The position numbers were made by a program, and so were the translations under genes. From NCBI RefSeq assembly GCF_016901735.1, contig NZ_JACLZC010000016.1, forward strand, positions 1-47,631: a stretch of 47,631 nt of DNA. Direction: 5' to 3'. The notes beneath the pieces were generated by a model. The model made no database searches and was not told the origin of the DNA. It saw only the letters and a list, made by a program, of their open reading frames with translations. Positions 15,717-24,003 of this stretch are shown one piece after another. Position 1 is the first letter of the stretch; the number at the start of each line of letters is the position of its first letter. The stretch is from Pseudoflavonifractor phocaeensis. Its GTDB lineage: Bacteria > Bacillota > Clostridia > Oscillospirales > Oscillospiraceae.

Positions 15717-15851
15717 AGGTCCACCTCACAAATCAGGCCCTGAAAGGGCCAGTTTCAGGCGGGAACAGTGGCATCATCCCGCCGTTTTCCGCCGTGGAAA
15801 TGCACGGTCTTAAACATTCTTTATCATACCGCAATCGGCACAAAATGTCTA
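15717..15851 (-). promoter_or_regulatory. rnf operon promoter and structured leader
   Basis: On the minus strand TAGACA (15846-15851) and TATGAT (15823-15828) have a 17-bp spacer. The roughly 100-nt leader holds overlapping hairpins. P1 pairs 15777-15783 with 15758-15764. P2 pairs 15753-15759 with 15739-15745 (CCTGAAA/TTTCAGG). P3 pairs 15746-15750 with 15736-15740. P2 and P3 exclude each other, and P2 shares two bases with P1. P3 ends 8 bp before the GAGGTGG ribosome binding site, so structure may affect rnfC translation. No U-run follows any hairpin. Confidence 0.65.
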
Positions 15852-15970
15852 GTACTTCGGTAAAAAAACCAAATTCAAAGTGTTTTTCGCAGACGTACAT
15901 ATTAAAAAAGATATGAAATATTGTTAATTCTTTCACACAGTGCTTTGCTAACGGCAGGAAGAAAATCTAG

Positions 15971-15999
15971 TTGACAAATGGGAAACTGTGGAGTATGAT
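15971..15999 (+). promoter_or_regulatory. Promoter of the T-box/ilv operon
   Basis: TTGACA (15971-15976) and TATGAT (15994-15999) are separated by 17 bp. This is the best -35 match in the region, and it lies directly ahead of the T-box leader. Confidence 0.88.
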
Positions 16000-16005
16000 A
16001 ATCAG

Positions 16006-16347
16006 TAATTTCACCTGTGCCGCCGGAAAGAGGGGGGCGAAGGGGGAAATGAAGCGGGAATTTTGGAAAGAAATTTCCGCGTGAGATCGTCAAAGGCGAT
16101 GACTGGGGAAGTATGGGCGGCGGGATGCGCAGAGAGGGAGCGGCAGGTGTAAGCTCCCGTGAAGGCCGCAGGCAGAACATCTCCCAGGAGCAGCCGGGCT
16201 GAAAAGGGAGCTCTCTCCACCAGTAGGTCCGGCCGGCAGGCCCGCCGTTATCAGGGCATGAGTGCGCGGCATGGTTTATCTGCCGCGAATGTAGGTGGTA
16301 CCACGGAGTATGAGGCTTCGTCCTAGCATATAGGACGAAGCCTTTTT
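16006..16347 (+). ncRNA. T-box leader (tRNA-sensing riboswitch) controlling ilvBNC, probably tRNA-Ile
   Basis: The leader contains the T-box sequence AGGTGGTACCACGG (16293-16306). It is followed by an intrinsic terminator with a 12-bp stem (16314-16325 with 16331-16342) and TTTTT (16343-16347). Stem I carries the loop E parts AGTA (16110-16113) and GAAC (16175-16178) above a CTGGG/CCCAG stem. The next triplet, ATC (16179-16181), reads as an isoleucine specifier; a shifted CTC (Leu, 16181-16183) is less likely. The antiterminator bulge TGGT would pair with an ACCA tRNA end, so discriminator A, as in tRNA-Ile. Uncharged tRNA should favour read-through into ilvB. A stem III-like hairpin (GCGGCA/TGCCGC) lies at about 16266-16286. 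Confidence 0.93.
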
Positions 16348-16441
16348 GCATATCCGGAAGGCTGCCGCACCCCAGCGTTACTACGGAACATCACCCGTGC
16401 AAGGATCGGGGAACGAGAACGAAGAAGGAGGCCAGGTCATT

Positions 16442-18151
16442 ATGAGGATGAAGAGCCCGCAAATCTTGATGGAATGTCTGCTGGAACAGGGAGTGGATAC
16501 GGTATTTGGTTACCCCGGCGGGACCATTCTGAACATTTACGACGAGCTGGAGCTTCACGGCTATAAAGAGAAGATCCGCCACATTCTCACCTCCCACGAG
16601 CAGGGCGCCTCCCATGCCGCCGACGGCTACGCCCGCTCCACCGGCCGGGTGGGCGTGTGCTTCGCCACCTCCGGCCCCGGCGCCACCAATCTGACCACCG
16701 GTATCGCCACCGCTTACATGGATTCCTCTCCCGTGGTCTTTATCACCGTCAACGTGGGCGAGAGCCTCATCGGCAAGGATTCCTTCCAGGAGGTGGACAT
16801 CACCGGCATTACCATGCCCATCACCAAGTGCAACTATTTGGTCCGCCGGGCGGAGGATCTGGCCGATATCATCCGTGAGGCCTTCGCCATCGCCCGCTCC
16901 GGCCGTCCGGGCCCGGTGCTCATTGATATTCTGAAAAACGTCACCTATGACGAGGCCGACTATGAGCCCCTGCCGGTGAGCGAGCACTTCCGCCACGGCC
17001 GTCTGGCCGCCATGCTCCGCCGGGCCAGCCACGACCTGCGTACCCCTGAGCCCGACCACGGCGACATCCAGAAGCTGCTGGATATGATCGAGGAGGCGAA
17101 AAAGCCCCTGGTGCTGGTGGGCGGCGGCGTCATCCGCTCCAGAGGGGCTGTGCGGGAGTTCCGCAAGTTCTTTGAGCGGCTCAACGCCCCCGTTGCCTCC
17201 ACCATTATGGGCGGCGGCGCCTGCCCGGGCAACCACCGCCTCTTTACCGGCATGATCGGTATGCACGGCTCCCACGCCTCCAACACCGCCGTGGACCAGT
17301 GCGACCTGCTCATCGCCATCGGCTGCCGCTTCTCCGACCGGGTGGCCACCCATCCGGCCACCTTTGCCTCCAACGCCAAGATCGTCCAGATCGACATCGA
17401 CCGCTCGGAGATCGACAAGAACGTCCCCACCGACCACCACATCATCGGCGACGCCCGGCGGGTGCTGGAGCTTTTAAATGAAAAGCTGCCCGCCCACGAC
17501 TACCCCGAGTGGAAGGAATGGGTCTTTTCCCATAAGGAGGTGCCCCTCAAGAAGGACGACATCCTCCATCCCCATGAGATCCTGGAGACCATCTCCGACG
17601 TCACCGGCGGCAAGGCCATCATCGCCACCGACGTGGGACAGCATCAGATGTGGTCGGCCCAGTATTACCACTTCTCCCGTCCCGGCCAGCTCATCACCTC
17701 CGGCGGCTTCGGCACCATGGGCTTCGGCCTGGGCGCCGCCATGGGCGCCAAGATGGGCAACCCCGACCAGACGGTGGTCCTCTGCACCGGCGACGGTTGC
17801 TTCCGTATGAACTGCCATGAGCTGAGCACCATCGAGCATTACAAGATCCCCATCATCATCGTGATCTTCGATAACCGCACCCTGGGTATGGTCCGTCAGT
17901 GGCAGCATCTCATTTACGGGGAGCGCTACTCCCAGACCGACCTGGACCGGGGACCCGATTTCGTCAAGCTGGCCGAGGCCTACGGCATCCAGGGCGCCCG
18001 GGCGGCCAATCAGGCAGAGTTTGAGGCCGCCTTCCGCCAGGCGGTGGAGAGCGGCACGTCCTGGGTCATCGACTGTGCCATCGACAAGGACGCCATGGTC
18101 CATCCCATGGTGTCGGGCGGCGCGCCGTCCACCGATTTCCTGCTGGATTGA
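16442..18151 (+). CDS. ilvB: Acetolactate synthase large (catalytic) subunit
   Basis: The 569-residue enzyme joins two pyruvates to acetolactate, or pyruvate with 2-oxobutyrate to acetohydroxybutyrate, the first common step of valine, leucine and isoleucine synthesis. The thiamine diphosphate N-terminal domain has the catalytic Glu53 in SHEQGASHAADGYA. The central domain has LVGGGVIRSRGA. The C-terminal domain has the metal and cofactor motif GDGCFRMNCHELSTIEHYKIPIIIVIFDN. GSGNENEEGGQ upstream is in frame, but ATG 16442 follows AAGGAGG (16425-16431) at 10 bp and matches the family start; a second ATG lies two codons on. It is the first gene after the T-box leader and is followed by ilvN after 17 bp. 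FAD binding is expected for biosynthetic enzymes with a small subunit. Confidence 0.96.
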   Translation: MRMKSPQILMECLLEQGVDTVFGYPGGTILNIYDELELHGYKEKIRHILTSHEQGASHAADGYARSTGRVGVCFATSGPGATNLTTGIATAYMDSSPVVFITVNVGESLIGKDSFQEVDITGITMPITKCNYLVRRAEDLADIIREAFAIARSGRPGPVLIDILKNVTYDEADYEPLPVSEHFRHGRLAAMLRRASHDLRTPEPDHGDIQKLLDMIEEAKKPLVLVGGGVIRSRGAVREFRKFFERLNAPVASTIMGGGACPGNHRLFTGMIGMHGSHASNTAVDQCDLLIAIGCRFSDRVATHPATFASNAKIVQIDIDRSEIDKNVPTDHHIIGDARRVLELLNEKLPAHDYPEWKEWVFSHKEVPLKKDDILHPHEILETISDVTGGKAIIATDVGQHQMWSAQYYHFSRPGQLITSGGFGTMGFGLGAAMGAKMGNPDQTVVLCTGDGCFRMNCHELSTIEHYKIPIIIVIFDNRTLGMVRQWQHLIYGERYSQTDLDRGPDFVKLAEAYGIQGARAANQAEFEAAFRQAVESGTSWVIDCAIDKDAMVHPMVSGGAPSTDFLLD

Positions 18152-18168
18152 GTAGAGGAGGGAAGAAC

Positions 18169-18723
18169 ATGAAAGAGAAAGCGACCAGACGCACCCTGTC
18201 CGTGCTGGTGGAAAACGCCGCGGGCGTCCTCTCCCAGGTCTCCCGCCTGTTCTCCCGCAAGGGCTATAACATCGAGTCTCTGGCGGTGGGCACCACCGAC
18301 GACCCCGCCGTCTCCCGTATCACCATCGAGGTCATGGCCGACGGTCCCATGACCAACCAGATCATGAATCAGCTCCGCAAGCAGTTCCCCGTCTACTCCG
18401 TCCAGGAGCTGCGCCCCGAGCGGTCCATCCGCCGGGAGCTGGTCATGTTCAAGGTCAAGGCAGAGAGCCACGACATCCGCAACGAGATTATCCAGATCGC
18501 CAACATCTTCCGGGCGTCCATCATTGACGTGTCCCTGAAATCTCTGACCCTGGCCCTCATCGGCGACGAGTCCAAGGCCCAGGCCATGCAGGGCCTGCTG
18601 GAGCCCTTCGGCATTCTGGAGCTGGTGCGGACCGGCATGGTGGCCCTGGAGCGGGGCGCTTATACCATCAGCGACGAGAACAAGGAGACCACCGAGTTCA
18701 ACCTGGGCAAGAGCGTCCAGTAA
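18169..18723 (+). CDS. ilvN: Acetolactate synthase small (regulatory) subunit
   Basis: The 184-residue protein has an N-terminal ACT domain (RTLSVLVENAAGVLSQVSRLFSRKGYNIESLAVGTTDDPAVSRITI) and a C-terminal regulatory domain (RRELVMFKVKAE...GILELVRTGMVALERG). It binds the IlvB dimer, raises its activity, and carries the feedback site for branched-chain amino acids, usually valine. The start at ATG 18169 follows GAGGAGGGAAG. The last 80 coding bases plus the T of the stop codon are repeated exactly at 18868-18948, downstream of a hairpin-rich insertion. The gene itself is complete and a little longer than the common 160-175 residues. Confidence 0.96.
   Translation: MKEKATRRTLSVLVENAAGVLSQVSRLFSRKGYNIESLAVGTTDDPAVSRITIEVMADGPMTNQIMNQLRKQFPVYSVQELRPERSIRRELVMFKVKAESHDIRNEIIQIANIFRASIIDVSLKSLTLALIGDESKAQAMQGLLEPFGILELVRTGMVALERGAYTISDENKETTEFNLGKSVQ
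18641..18721 (+). repeat. 81-bp direct repeat, copy 1 (3' end of ilvN)
   Basis: These 81 bases are identical to 18868-18948, an offset of 227 bp. They are the last 80 coding bases of ilvN plus the first base of its stop codon. Identity stops sharply at both sides (upstream G versus A; downstream AAGGG versus GAGAG). Confidence 0.97.
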
Positions 18724-18867
18724 GGGCCGCCACGCCGCCGACGGCGGCGCGCCGCACAGCGGCGTACAAGCGTTTTGCAGCGCAAAACCTTGCCGCAGGC
18801 GGAATTCACTTCCGCCGAGGATGTCAAAGATGCCTTTGGCACCCAAACGCAATCTTGCGTTTGGGAA
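18722..18867 (+). repeat. 146-bp insertion made of five consecutive hairpins
   Basis: Between the two 81-bp repeats lie five hairpins in a row. H1 is 18733-18749 (CGCCGCCG/CGGCGGCG). H2 is 18750-18764 (CGCCGC/GCGGCG). H3 is 18772-18788 (GTTTTGC/GCAAAAC). H4 is 18798-18816 (GGCGGAA/TTCCGCC). H5 is 18842-18865 (CCCAAACGCA/TGCGTTTGGG). No ORF in it looks coding. It may be a small mobile palindromic element or the remnant of one. Confidence 0.75.
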
Positions 18868-18948
18868 TGGCCCTGGAGCGGGGCGCTTATACCATCAGCG
18901 ACGAGAACAAGGAGACCACCGAGTTCAACCTGGGCAAGAGCGTCCAGT
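18868..18948 (+). repeat. 81-bp direct repeat, copy 2 (non-coding duplicate of ilvN tail)
   Basis: This is an exact second copy of the ilvN 3' end. It has no start codon or ribosome binding site of its own and its stop would read TGA instead of TAA, so it is probably not translated. It lies 22 bp upstream of the small ORF at 18971. Confidence 0.97.
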
Positions 18949-18970
18949 GAGAGAAGAGGTACGCGGAGAA

Positions 18971-19165
18971 ATGAACCGGGAACAGAAACTGGAAGAACTT
19001 CAGGCCTTGGCCGCCCAGATGGGGGGCAGCGTCCAAGACGCCGCCCGGGAAAGCCTGATCCAATACTATGAGGCCGCCGGCTTTACCGGACCCCGGCTCA
19101 CCCAGAAGCTGGACGGCATGACCTCCGAGGAGCTGGTGGAGGCCTGTCTGGATCTGGAGTTCTGA
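18971..19165 (+). CDS. Small hypothetical protein between ilvN and ilvC
   Basis: The 64-residue product begins MNREQKLEELQALAAQMGGSVQDAARESLIQYYEAAGF and ends LDGMTSEELVEACLDLEF. It is acidic and probably helical, with no membrane segment, signal or cysteine. A modest ribosome binding site (AGAGG, 18955-18959) precedes ATG 18971. Codon use is like the neighbours, with G/C at most third positions, which supports real coding. I recognise no family. It is in the ilv transcription unit and could be a small accessory protein. It may be fortuitous, though the abrupt stop just before the ilvC leader and the even amino acid make-up argue for a gene. Confidence 0.55.
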   Translation: MNREQKLEELQALAAQMGGSVQDAARESLIQYYEAAGFTGPRLTQKLDGMTSEELVEACLDLEF

Positions 19166-19288
19166 GAAAAGTTTTTTGAGATTGTATCATAGTTATCATT
19201 CTTTTCCGCTGTGATGTGCTATGATTACCACAACAGCTAGCAATAGCCGCTTTTCCCCCAGGGAAAACATAATAAGGAGTGTATTACC

Positions 19289-20308
<1,020 letters not shown>

Positions 20309-20324
20309 TTGCTCTGTTTTTTCG

Positions 20325-20373
20325 GACAAAAAAGGCCCGCCGCAAAACCATTCCGGTTTGCGGCGGGCTTTTT
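20325..20373. terminator. Bidirectional terminator after ilvC
   Basis: A 14-bp GC-rich stem with one bulged A (20335-20349 with 20355-20368) is followed by TTTTT on the plus strand and by a T-run on the minus strand (complement of the A-run ending at 20333). It separates the convergent ilvC and reductase fusion genes. Confidence 0.92.
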
Positions 20374-20405
20374 GCTGTTTGCGCACTGCGGAAAGCGGGG
20401 GACGG

Positions 20406-22976
20406 TCAGCAGGTAGCGCCGCCCACCACCGTCTTATTCATGACCGCTTCCTTGTCCACGGCGCCGTGGAGGAGCTTGTCCTCCACATAGTCAAAGCCCA
20501 GACGCTGGATGGTATCGGCGAAGCGCTCGCCGCTCTGGCCCTCGTCCCGGAAGAAGAGGATGGCCTTTTCGGTCAGCTCCAGCACCTCTTCCTCGCTGGT
20601 GAAGATCTTGGACAGGGGACGGCCCTCGGCGATCTTCTTGCCCCACCGGCCGCCGATAAAGACCTTGAATCCGTAGGTCCCGTCCTCGATGGCGCCGAAG
20701 GGACATTTGCTCACGCACCGGCCGCAGTGGTTGCAGACGGTGGGGTCGATGACCACCTTGCCGTCCACCACCTTGGCCACATGGATGGGACAGGTCTTTT
20801 CCACCTGGCAGACCTTACAACCCCGGCACTTGGACAGATCCACCTCGGGAATGCGCTGGCCCACGATGCCCAGGTCGTTGAGGTCGGGCTTGACGCAGTT
20901 GTTGGGACAGCCGCCCACCGCAATCTTGAACTTGTGGGGGAGGGAGACGCTATGATAGCCCACATAGAAGCGCTCGTGGAGCTTCTGACTCAGGTCAAAG
21001 GTGTCGCACAGGCCGTACTGGCAGGTGGTACCCTTGCAGGACACCACCGGGCGCACCTTGGAGCCGGTGCCGCCGGTCTCCAGGCCGTGCTGGTTGAGGA
21101 ACTCCATCACTCCGTCCAGATTCTCATAGGGCACCCCCTGAATCTCCAGAGTGAGACGGGTGGTCATGGTGACCTCGCCGGAGCCGAACCGCTCGGCGGC
21201 CTCGGCCACGGTGCGCTGCTCCTCGGCGGTGATCTTGCCGTTGCGGGTGATGACGCGCACGTTGAACCGGTCGCCGTAGCGCTTATCCTGGAGGCAGCCC
21301 AGGCCCTTGACCCGCTTGATCTCCTCGGGAGGCAGAGCGCTGCCGGCGGAGCGGGGGACCTTGACCACGTTAAAGGTGGCGCCGCCCTCCAGCACCCGGG
21401 TGTTGGTGTAGCCGAAGGCTTTCAGACGGTTCTGGAGAAAATAGCCCCGCTTGCCTTTCGCGCACACCAGCAGCAGCTTTTCGTCCTTGTCCAGCCCGTC
21501 GATGGGGCCGTCCACCTTGGCCAGGTTGACCCACTTGGCCCCGGGAATGGCGGCGATGGGCTGGACATCGATGACCCGGTAGTCCTTGGCCTCGCCGGCG
21601 GCGTACTGGGCGGGGGTAAAGGTCTCGAAGGCGCCGGAGAGCTTGTTCTCCAGGATGTAGCAGGCCTGCACAAAGGGATGGATGGCGGTGGAGAAGGGAG
21701 GCGCGTAGGCAAAGTCCAGGGTGTCGAAGGCGTCCAGGGTCATTTGGGCGGCCAGGCCGGTGACGGCGATGTCCACCATCTTGTCCACCGCGCCGGCGCC
21801 CAGGACCTGGATGCCCAGCAGCTTGCGGGAAGCGCGGTCGGCGATGAGCTTGACGAAGAAGGAGGAAGCGCCGGCATAATAGTGGGCCTTGTCGTCCACC
21901 ACGCACACCACGCTGACCGGATCAAAGCCGGCGGCCTTGGCCTGGACCTCGGTAAGGCCGGTCCGGCCGGCGTTCAGGTCGGGCAGCAGCTTAACCACGC
22001 CGGTGCCCATACAGCCGCCGTAGACGGCGTCATGTCCGGCCAGGCTGCGGGCCAGCACCCGCCCGGCAATGTTGGCCGTGGAGCCCATGGCGGACCACTG
22101 GCGCTGACCGGTGAGCACATTGGACACCATGGCGCAGTCGCCCACGGCATAGACGTCCGCCAGGTTGGTGCGCAGCTGCTGGTCCACCAGGATGGTGCCC
22201 TTGAACATCTCCAGGCCGGAGCCGGTCAAAAAGCCGGTGGCGGGACGGACGCCGATGGCCAGCACCACCACGTCGGCAGGCAGGGGGCCGCCGTCGGTCT
22301 GGATGCCGGCGGCCCGCTCGGCGCCGGTGACGGCCTGGATGCTCCGGCCGGTGAGGACCCGGATGCCGGCGTCCTTCAGCTTGCGGGCGGCGAAATTGGC
22401 CATTTCCACGTCAAAGGCGTTGGGCATGATCTGGGGTGCGGCGTCGATGACGGTGACCTCCAGGTTTTGGGCCTTCAGGTTTTCGGCGATTTCCAGGCCG
22501 ATAAAGCCGGCGCCCACCACCACGGCGGTGCGGCAGTGGTTCTTCTCCACATAAGCGCGCAGGCCGGCGGCGTCGTCGGGAGTGCGCATACAAAAGACGC
22601 CGGGCAGGCCGGTCCCCTCCATGGGAGGCACAAAGGGTACCGCGCCGGTGGCCAGAATCAGCTTATCATAGCCCTCGATGAAGGTATCGCCTCCCTTTAC
22701 GGCGGTGACCGTCTTGGCAGCGGCGTCAAGGGCGGTCACTTCGCAGCCGGTGACCACCTCTACGCCGGTGAGTCCGGCGTATTTTTCCGGCGTATTGACG
22801 ATCAGCTCTTCCCGGGTGCCGATCATGCCCCCCACATAGTAGGGCAGACCGCAGCCGGCATAGGAAATGTCGGTGCTCTTGGTCAGAATTTTTACCTGGG
22901 CGCTCCGGTCCTCCCGCTTGTACTTGGCGGCGGCCTTTGTCCCGGCGGCCACGCCGCCTACAACAAGAATCTTCAT
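20406..22976 (-). CDS. Fusion of CoA-disulfide-reductase-like flavoprotein, rhodanese domain and siroheme sulfite/nitrite reductase-like domain
   Basis: The 856-residue protein has three parts. Residues 1-445 are an FAD/NAD(P)H oxidoreductase (KILVVGGVAAGTKAAA; AVVVGAGFIGLEIAENL) with a lone redox Cys42 in SYAGCGLPYY, as in CoA-disulfide and NADH-dependent persulfide reductases. Residues 455-545 are rhodanese-like, with Cys505 in LLLVCAKGKRGY, a sulfur carrier site. Residues 560-856 resemble siroheme reductases: Cys647/Cys652 (CKGTTC) and Cys690/Cys694 (GGCPNNC) as cluster ligands, two ferredoxin motifs (CRGCKVCQVEKTCP, CNHCGRCVSKCP) and the C-terminal GFKVFIGGRWGKKIAEGRPL. I infer NAD(P)H-driven reduction of a sulfur (or nitrogen) oxyanion or of persulfide. 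It has no signal peptide and is divergent from a LysR regulator. Confidence 0.88.
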   Translation of the reverse strand: MKILVVGGVAAGTKAAAKYKREDRSAQVKILTKSTDISYAGCGLPYYVGGMIGTREELIVNTPEKYAGLTGVEVVTGCEVTALDAAAKTVTAVKGGDTFIEGYDKLILATGAVPFVPPMEGTGLPGVFCMRTPDDAAGLRAYVEKNHCRTAVVVGAGFIGLEIAENLKAQNLEVTVIDAAPQIMPNAFDVEMANFAARKLKDAGIRVLTGRSIQAVTGAERAAGIQTDGGPLPADVVVLAIGVRPATGFLTGSGLEMFKGTILVDQQLRTNLADVYAVGDCAMVSNVLTGQRQWSAMGSTANIAGRVLARSLAGHDAVYGGCMGTGVVKLLPDLNAGRTGLTEVQAKAAGFDPVSVVCVVDDKAHYYAGASSFFVKLIADRASRKLLGIQVLGAGAVDKMVDIAVTGLAAQMTLDAFDTLDFAYAPPFSTAIHPFVQACYILENKLSGAFETFTPAQYAAGEAKDYRVIDVQPIAAIPGAKWVNLAKVDGPIDGLDKDEKLLLVCAKGKRGYFLQNRLKAFGYTNTRVLEGGATFNVVKVPRSAGSALPPEEIKRVKGLGCLQDKRYGDRFNVRVITRNGKITAEEQRTVAEAAERFGSGEVTMTTRLTLEIQGVPYENLDGVMEFLNQHGLETGGTGSKVRPVVSCKGTTCQYGLCDTFDLSQKLHERFYVGYHSVSLPHKFKIAVGGCPNNCVKPDLNDLGIVGQRIPEVDLSKCRGCKVCQVEKTCPIHVAKVVDGKVVIDPTVCNHCGRCVSKCPFGAIEDGTYGFKVFIGGRWGKKIAEGRPLSKIFTSEEEVLELTEKAILFFRDEGQSGERFADTIQRLGFDYVEDKLLHGAVDKEAVMNKTVVGGATC

Positions 22977-23039
22977 AGTTTCTCCCGCTTTCCATCCATC
23001 AATTTCAGGGCCTTGGCCCCGTTGGTTTCTGCCGTAGTC

Positions 23040-23115
23040 TGGTCAAAGTATATCACATCTGGTATAATAAAAGAAAGTTTTTCCTTATTATCAATCAATC
23101 GTATTTCCTTATTAT
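23040..23115 (+). promoter_or_regulatory. LysR promoter with candidate operator half-sites in the divergent region
   Basis: TGGTCA (23040-23045) and a perfect TATAAT (23063-23068) with a 17-bp spacer form the LysR gene promoter. ATAATAA (23064-23070) is an inverted match to TTATTAT (23085-23091), which recurs at 23109-23115. The 12-bp TTTCCTTATTAT is a perfect direct repeat (23080-23091, 23104-23115). This fits LysR-type binding with autorepression. The minus-strand promoter of the reductase is weak (TATACT at 23047-23052, poor -35), as expected for an activated gene. Confidence 0.65.
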
Positions 23116-23127
23116 GGGGGGAGTTTG

Positions 23128-24003
23128 ATGGTAGACTATCGCATCCGAACCTTTCTGACGTTATATGAGACCCTCAACTACCATCGGGCGGCGGAGCGGA
23201 TGCGGCTGAGCCAGCCGGCGGTGAGCCAGCAGATCCACGGCCTGGAGCGGGAGTACGGCTGCAAGCTGTTCCACTATGACGGCCGGCGGCTGATCCCCGC
23301 CGAGGCCGCCGACCGGGTGGCGCGCTACGCCCGGGCCGCCATGTATAACCAGCAGAAGCTCTTTGCCGAGCTTGCTCGCCCCACGGTGCGGACGGTGCGC
23401 GTCGGCGCTACCAAGACCATCGGGGAATTCGTCATCGCCGACCCCCTGTGCCGCTATCTGGCCCGGTCAACGGAAAATCTCTCGGTGCTGGTGGACAACA
23501 CCGAGACCCTCCTCCATAAGCTGGAGCAGGGGGAGCTGGATTTTGCGCTGGTGGAGGGGGCCTTTGACAAGGAGCGCTACGGCTACGCCCTCTACCGGCA
23601 CGCGCCCTTCGTGGGCATGTGTCACCGGGACCACCCCTTTGCCGGACAGCGGGTGAGCATCACCGATCTGGCGGGAGAAAACGTCATTCTCCGGGAGCAG
23701 GGCTCCGGCACCCGGGCCATTCTGGAACAGACGCTGGCCGATTACGGCTACTCGCTCTCCCTCTTCGGCCGGGTGATCTGCGCCAGCAGCTTTTCCCTCA
23801 TTGCCCGCTTTGTGGAGGAGCGGGAGGGGATCACCTTTGCCTACTCGGCGGTGGGGGAAGGGCGGGAGAAGATTTCCGTTTTTCATCTGGACTGTCTGCC
23901 CGAGCGGCACGAGTTCAACCTGGTATATATGCGCGGCGCCTGTGTGCTGCCCCTCATCCGGTCGGTGCTGGGGCCCTCTTTCTGTACGCAGGAGGAGGCG
24001 TGA
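23128..24003 (+). CDS. LysR family transcriptional regulator
   Basis: The 291-residue protein has the LysR helix-turn-helix at residues 1-60 (YRIRTFLTLYETLNYHRAAERMRLSQPAVSQQIHGLEREYGCKLFHYDGRRLIPAEA) and a periplasmic-binding-like effector domain from about 90 (VRVGATKTIGEFVIADPL; GEFDFALVEG-type strand LDFALVEGAFD). It starts at ATG 23128 behind GGGGGGAG; a TTG one codon earlier is possible. It is divergent from the reductase fusion with a 151-bp shared control region, the normal layout for a LysR activator and its target. CysB/CysL-like control by a sulfur metabolite is a guess from context only. Confidence 0.93.
   Translation: MVDYRIRTFLTLYETLNYHRAAERMRLSQPAVSQQIHGLEREYGCKLFHYDGRRLIPAEAADRVARYARAAMYNQQKLFAELARPTVRTVRVGATKTIGEFVIADPLCRYLARSTENLSVLVDNTETLLHKLEQGELDFALVEGAFDKERYGYALYRHAPFVGMCHRDHPFAGQRVSITDLAGENVILREQGSGTRAILEQTLADYGYSLSLFGRVICASSFSLIARFVEEREGITFAYSAVGEGREKISVFHLDCLPERHEFNLVYMRGACVLPLIRSVLGPSFCTQEEA

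Noticed and set aside
15902..16351. A 149-codon minus-strand ORF over the T-box leader
   Set aside because: The region is fully explained by promoter, T-box motif and terminator on the plus strand; the ORF has no ribosome binding site and no recognisable domain.
18722..18867. CRISPR array
   Set aside because: The five hairpins differ in sequence and length; there are no regularly spaced identical repeats and no cas genes in the window.
18641..18948. Diversity-generating retroelement template/variable repeat pair
   Set aside because: The two copies are fully identical with no adenine-specific differences, are shorter than usual, and no reverse transcriptase or accessory gene is nearby.
19166..19288. 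A separate promoter for ilvC
   Set aside because: TATCAT and TATGAT boxes are present, but none has a fitting -35 at 16-18 bp; read-through from the ilvBN transcript is simpler.
20358..23168. A 936-codon open frame on the plus strand opposite the reductase fusion, and similar long antisense frames elsewhere (1197-2702, 32814-35282, 39984-41993, 45219-47426)
   Set aside because: They mirror high-GC genes on the other strand, have repetitive Gly/Ala/Val/His-rich composition without domains or ribosome binding sites, and so are shadow frames.
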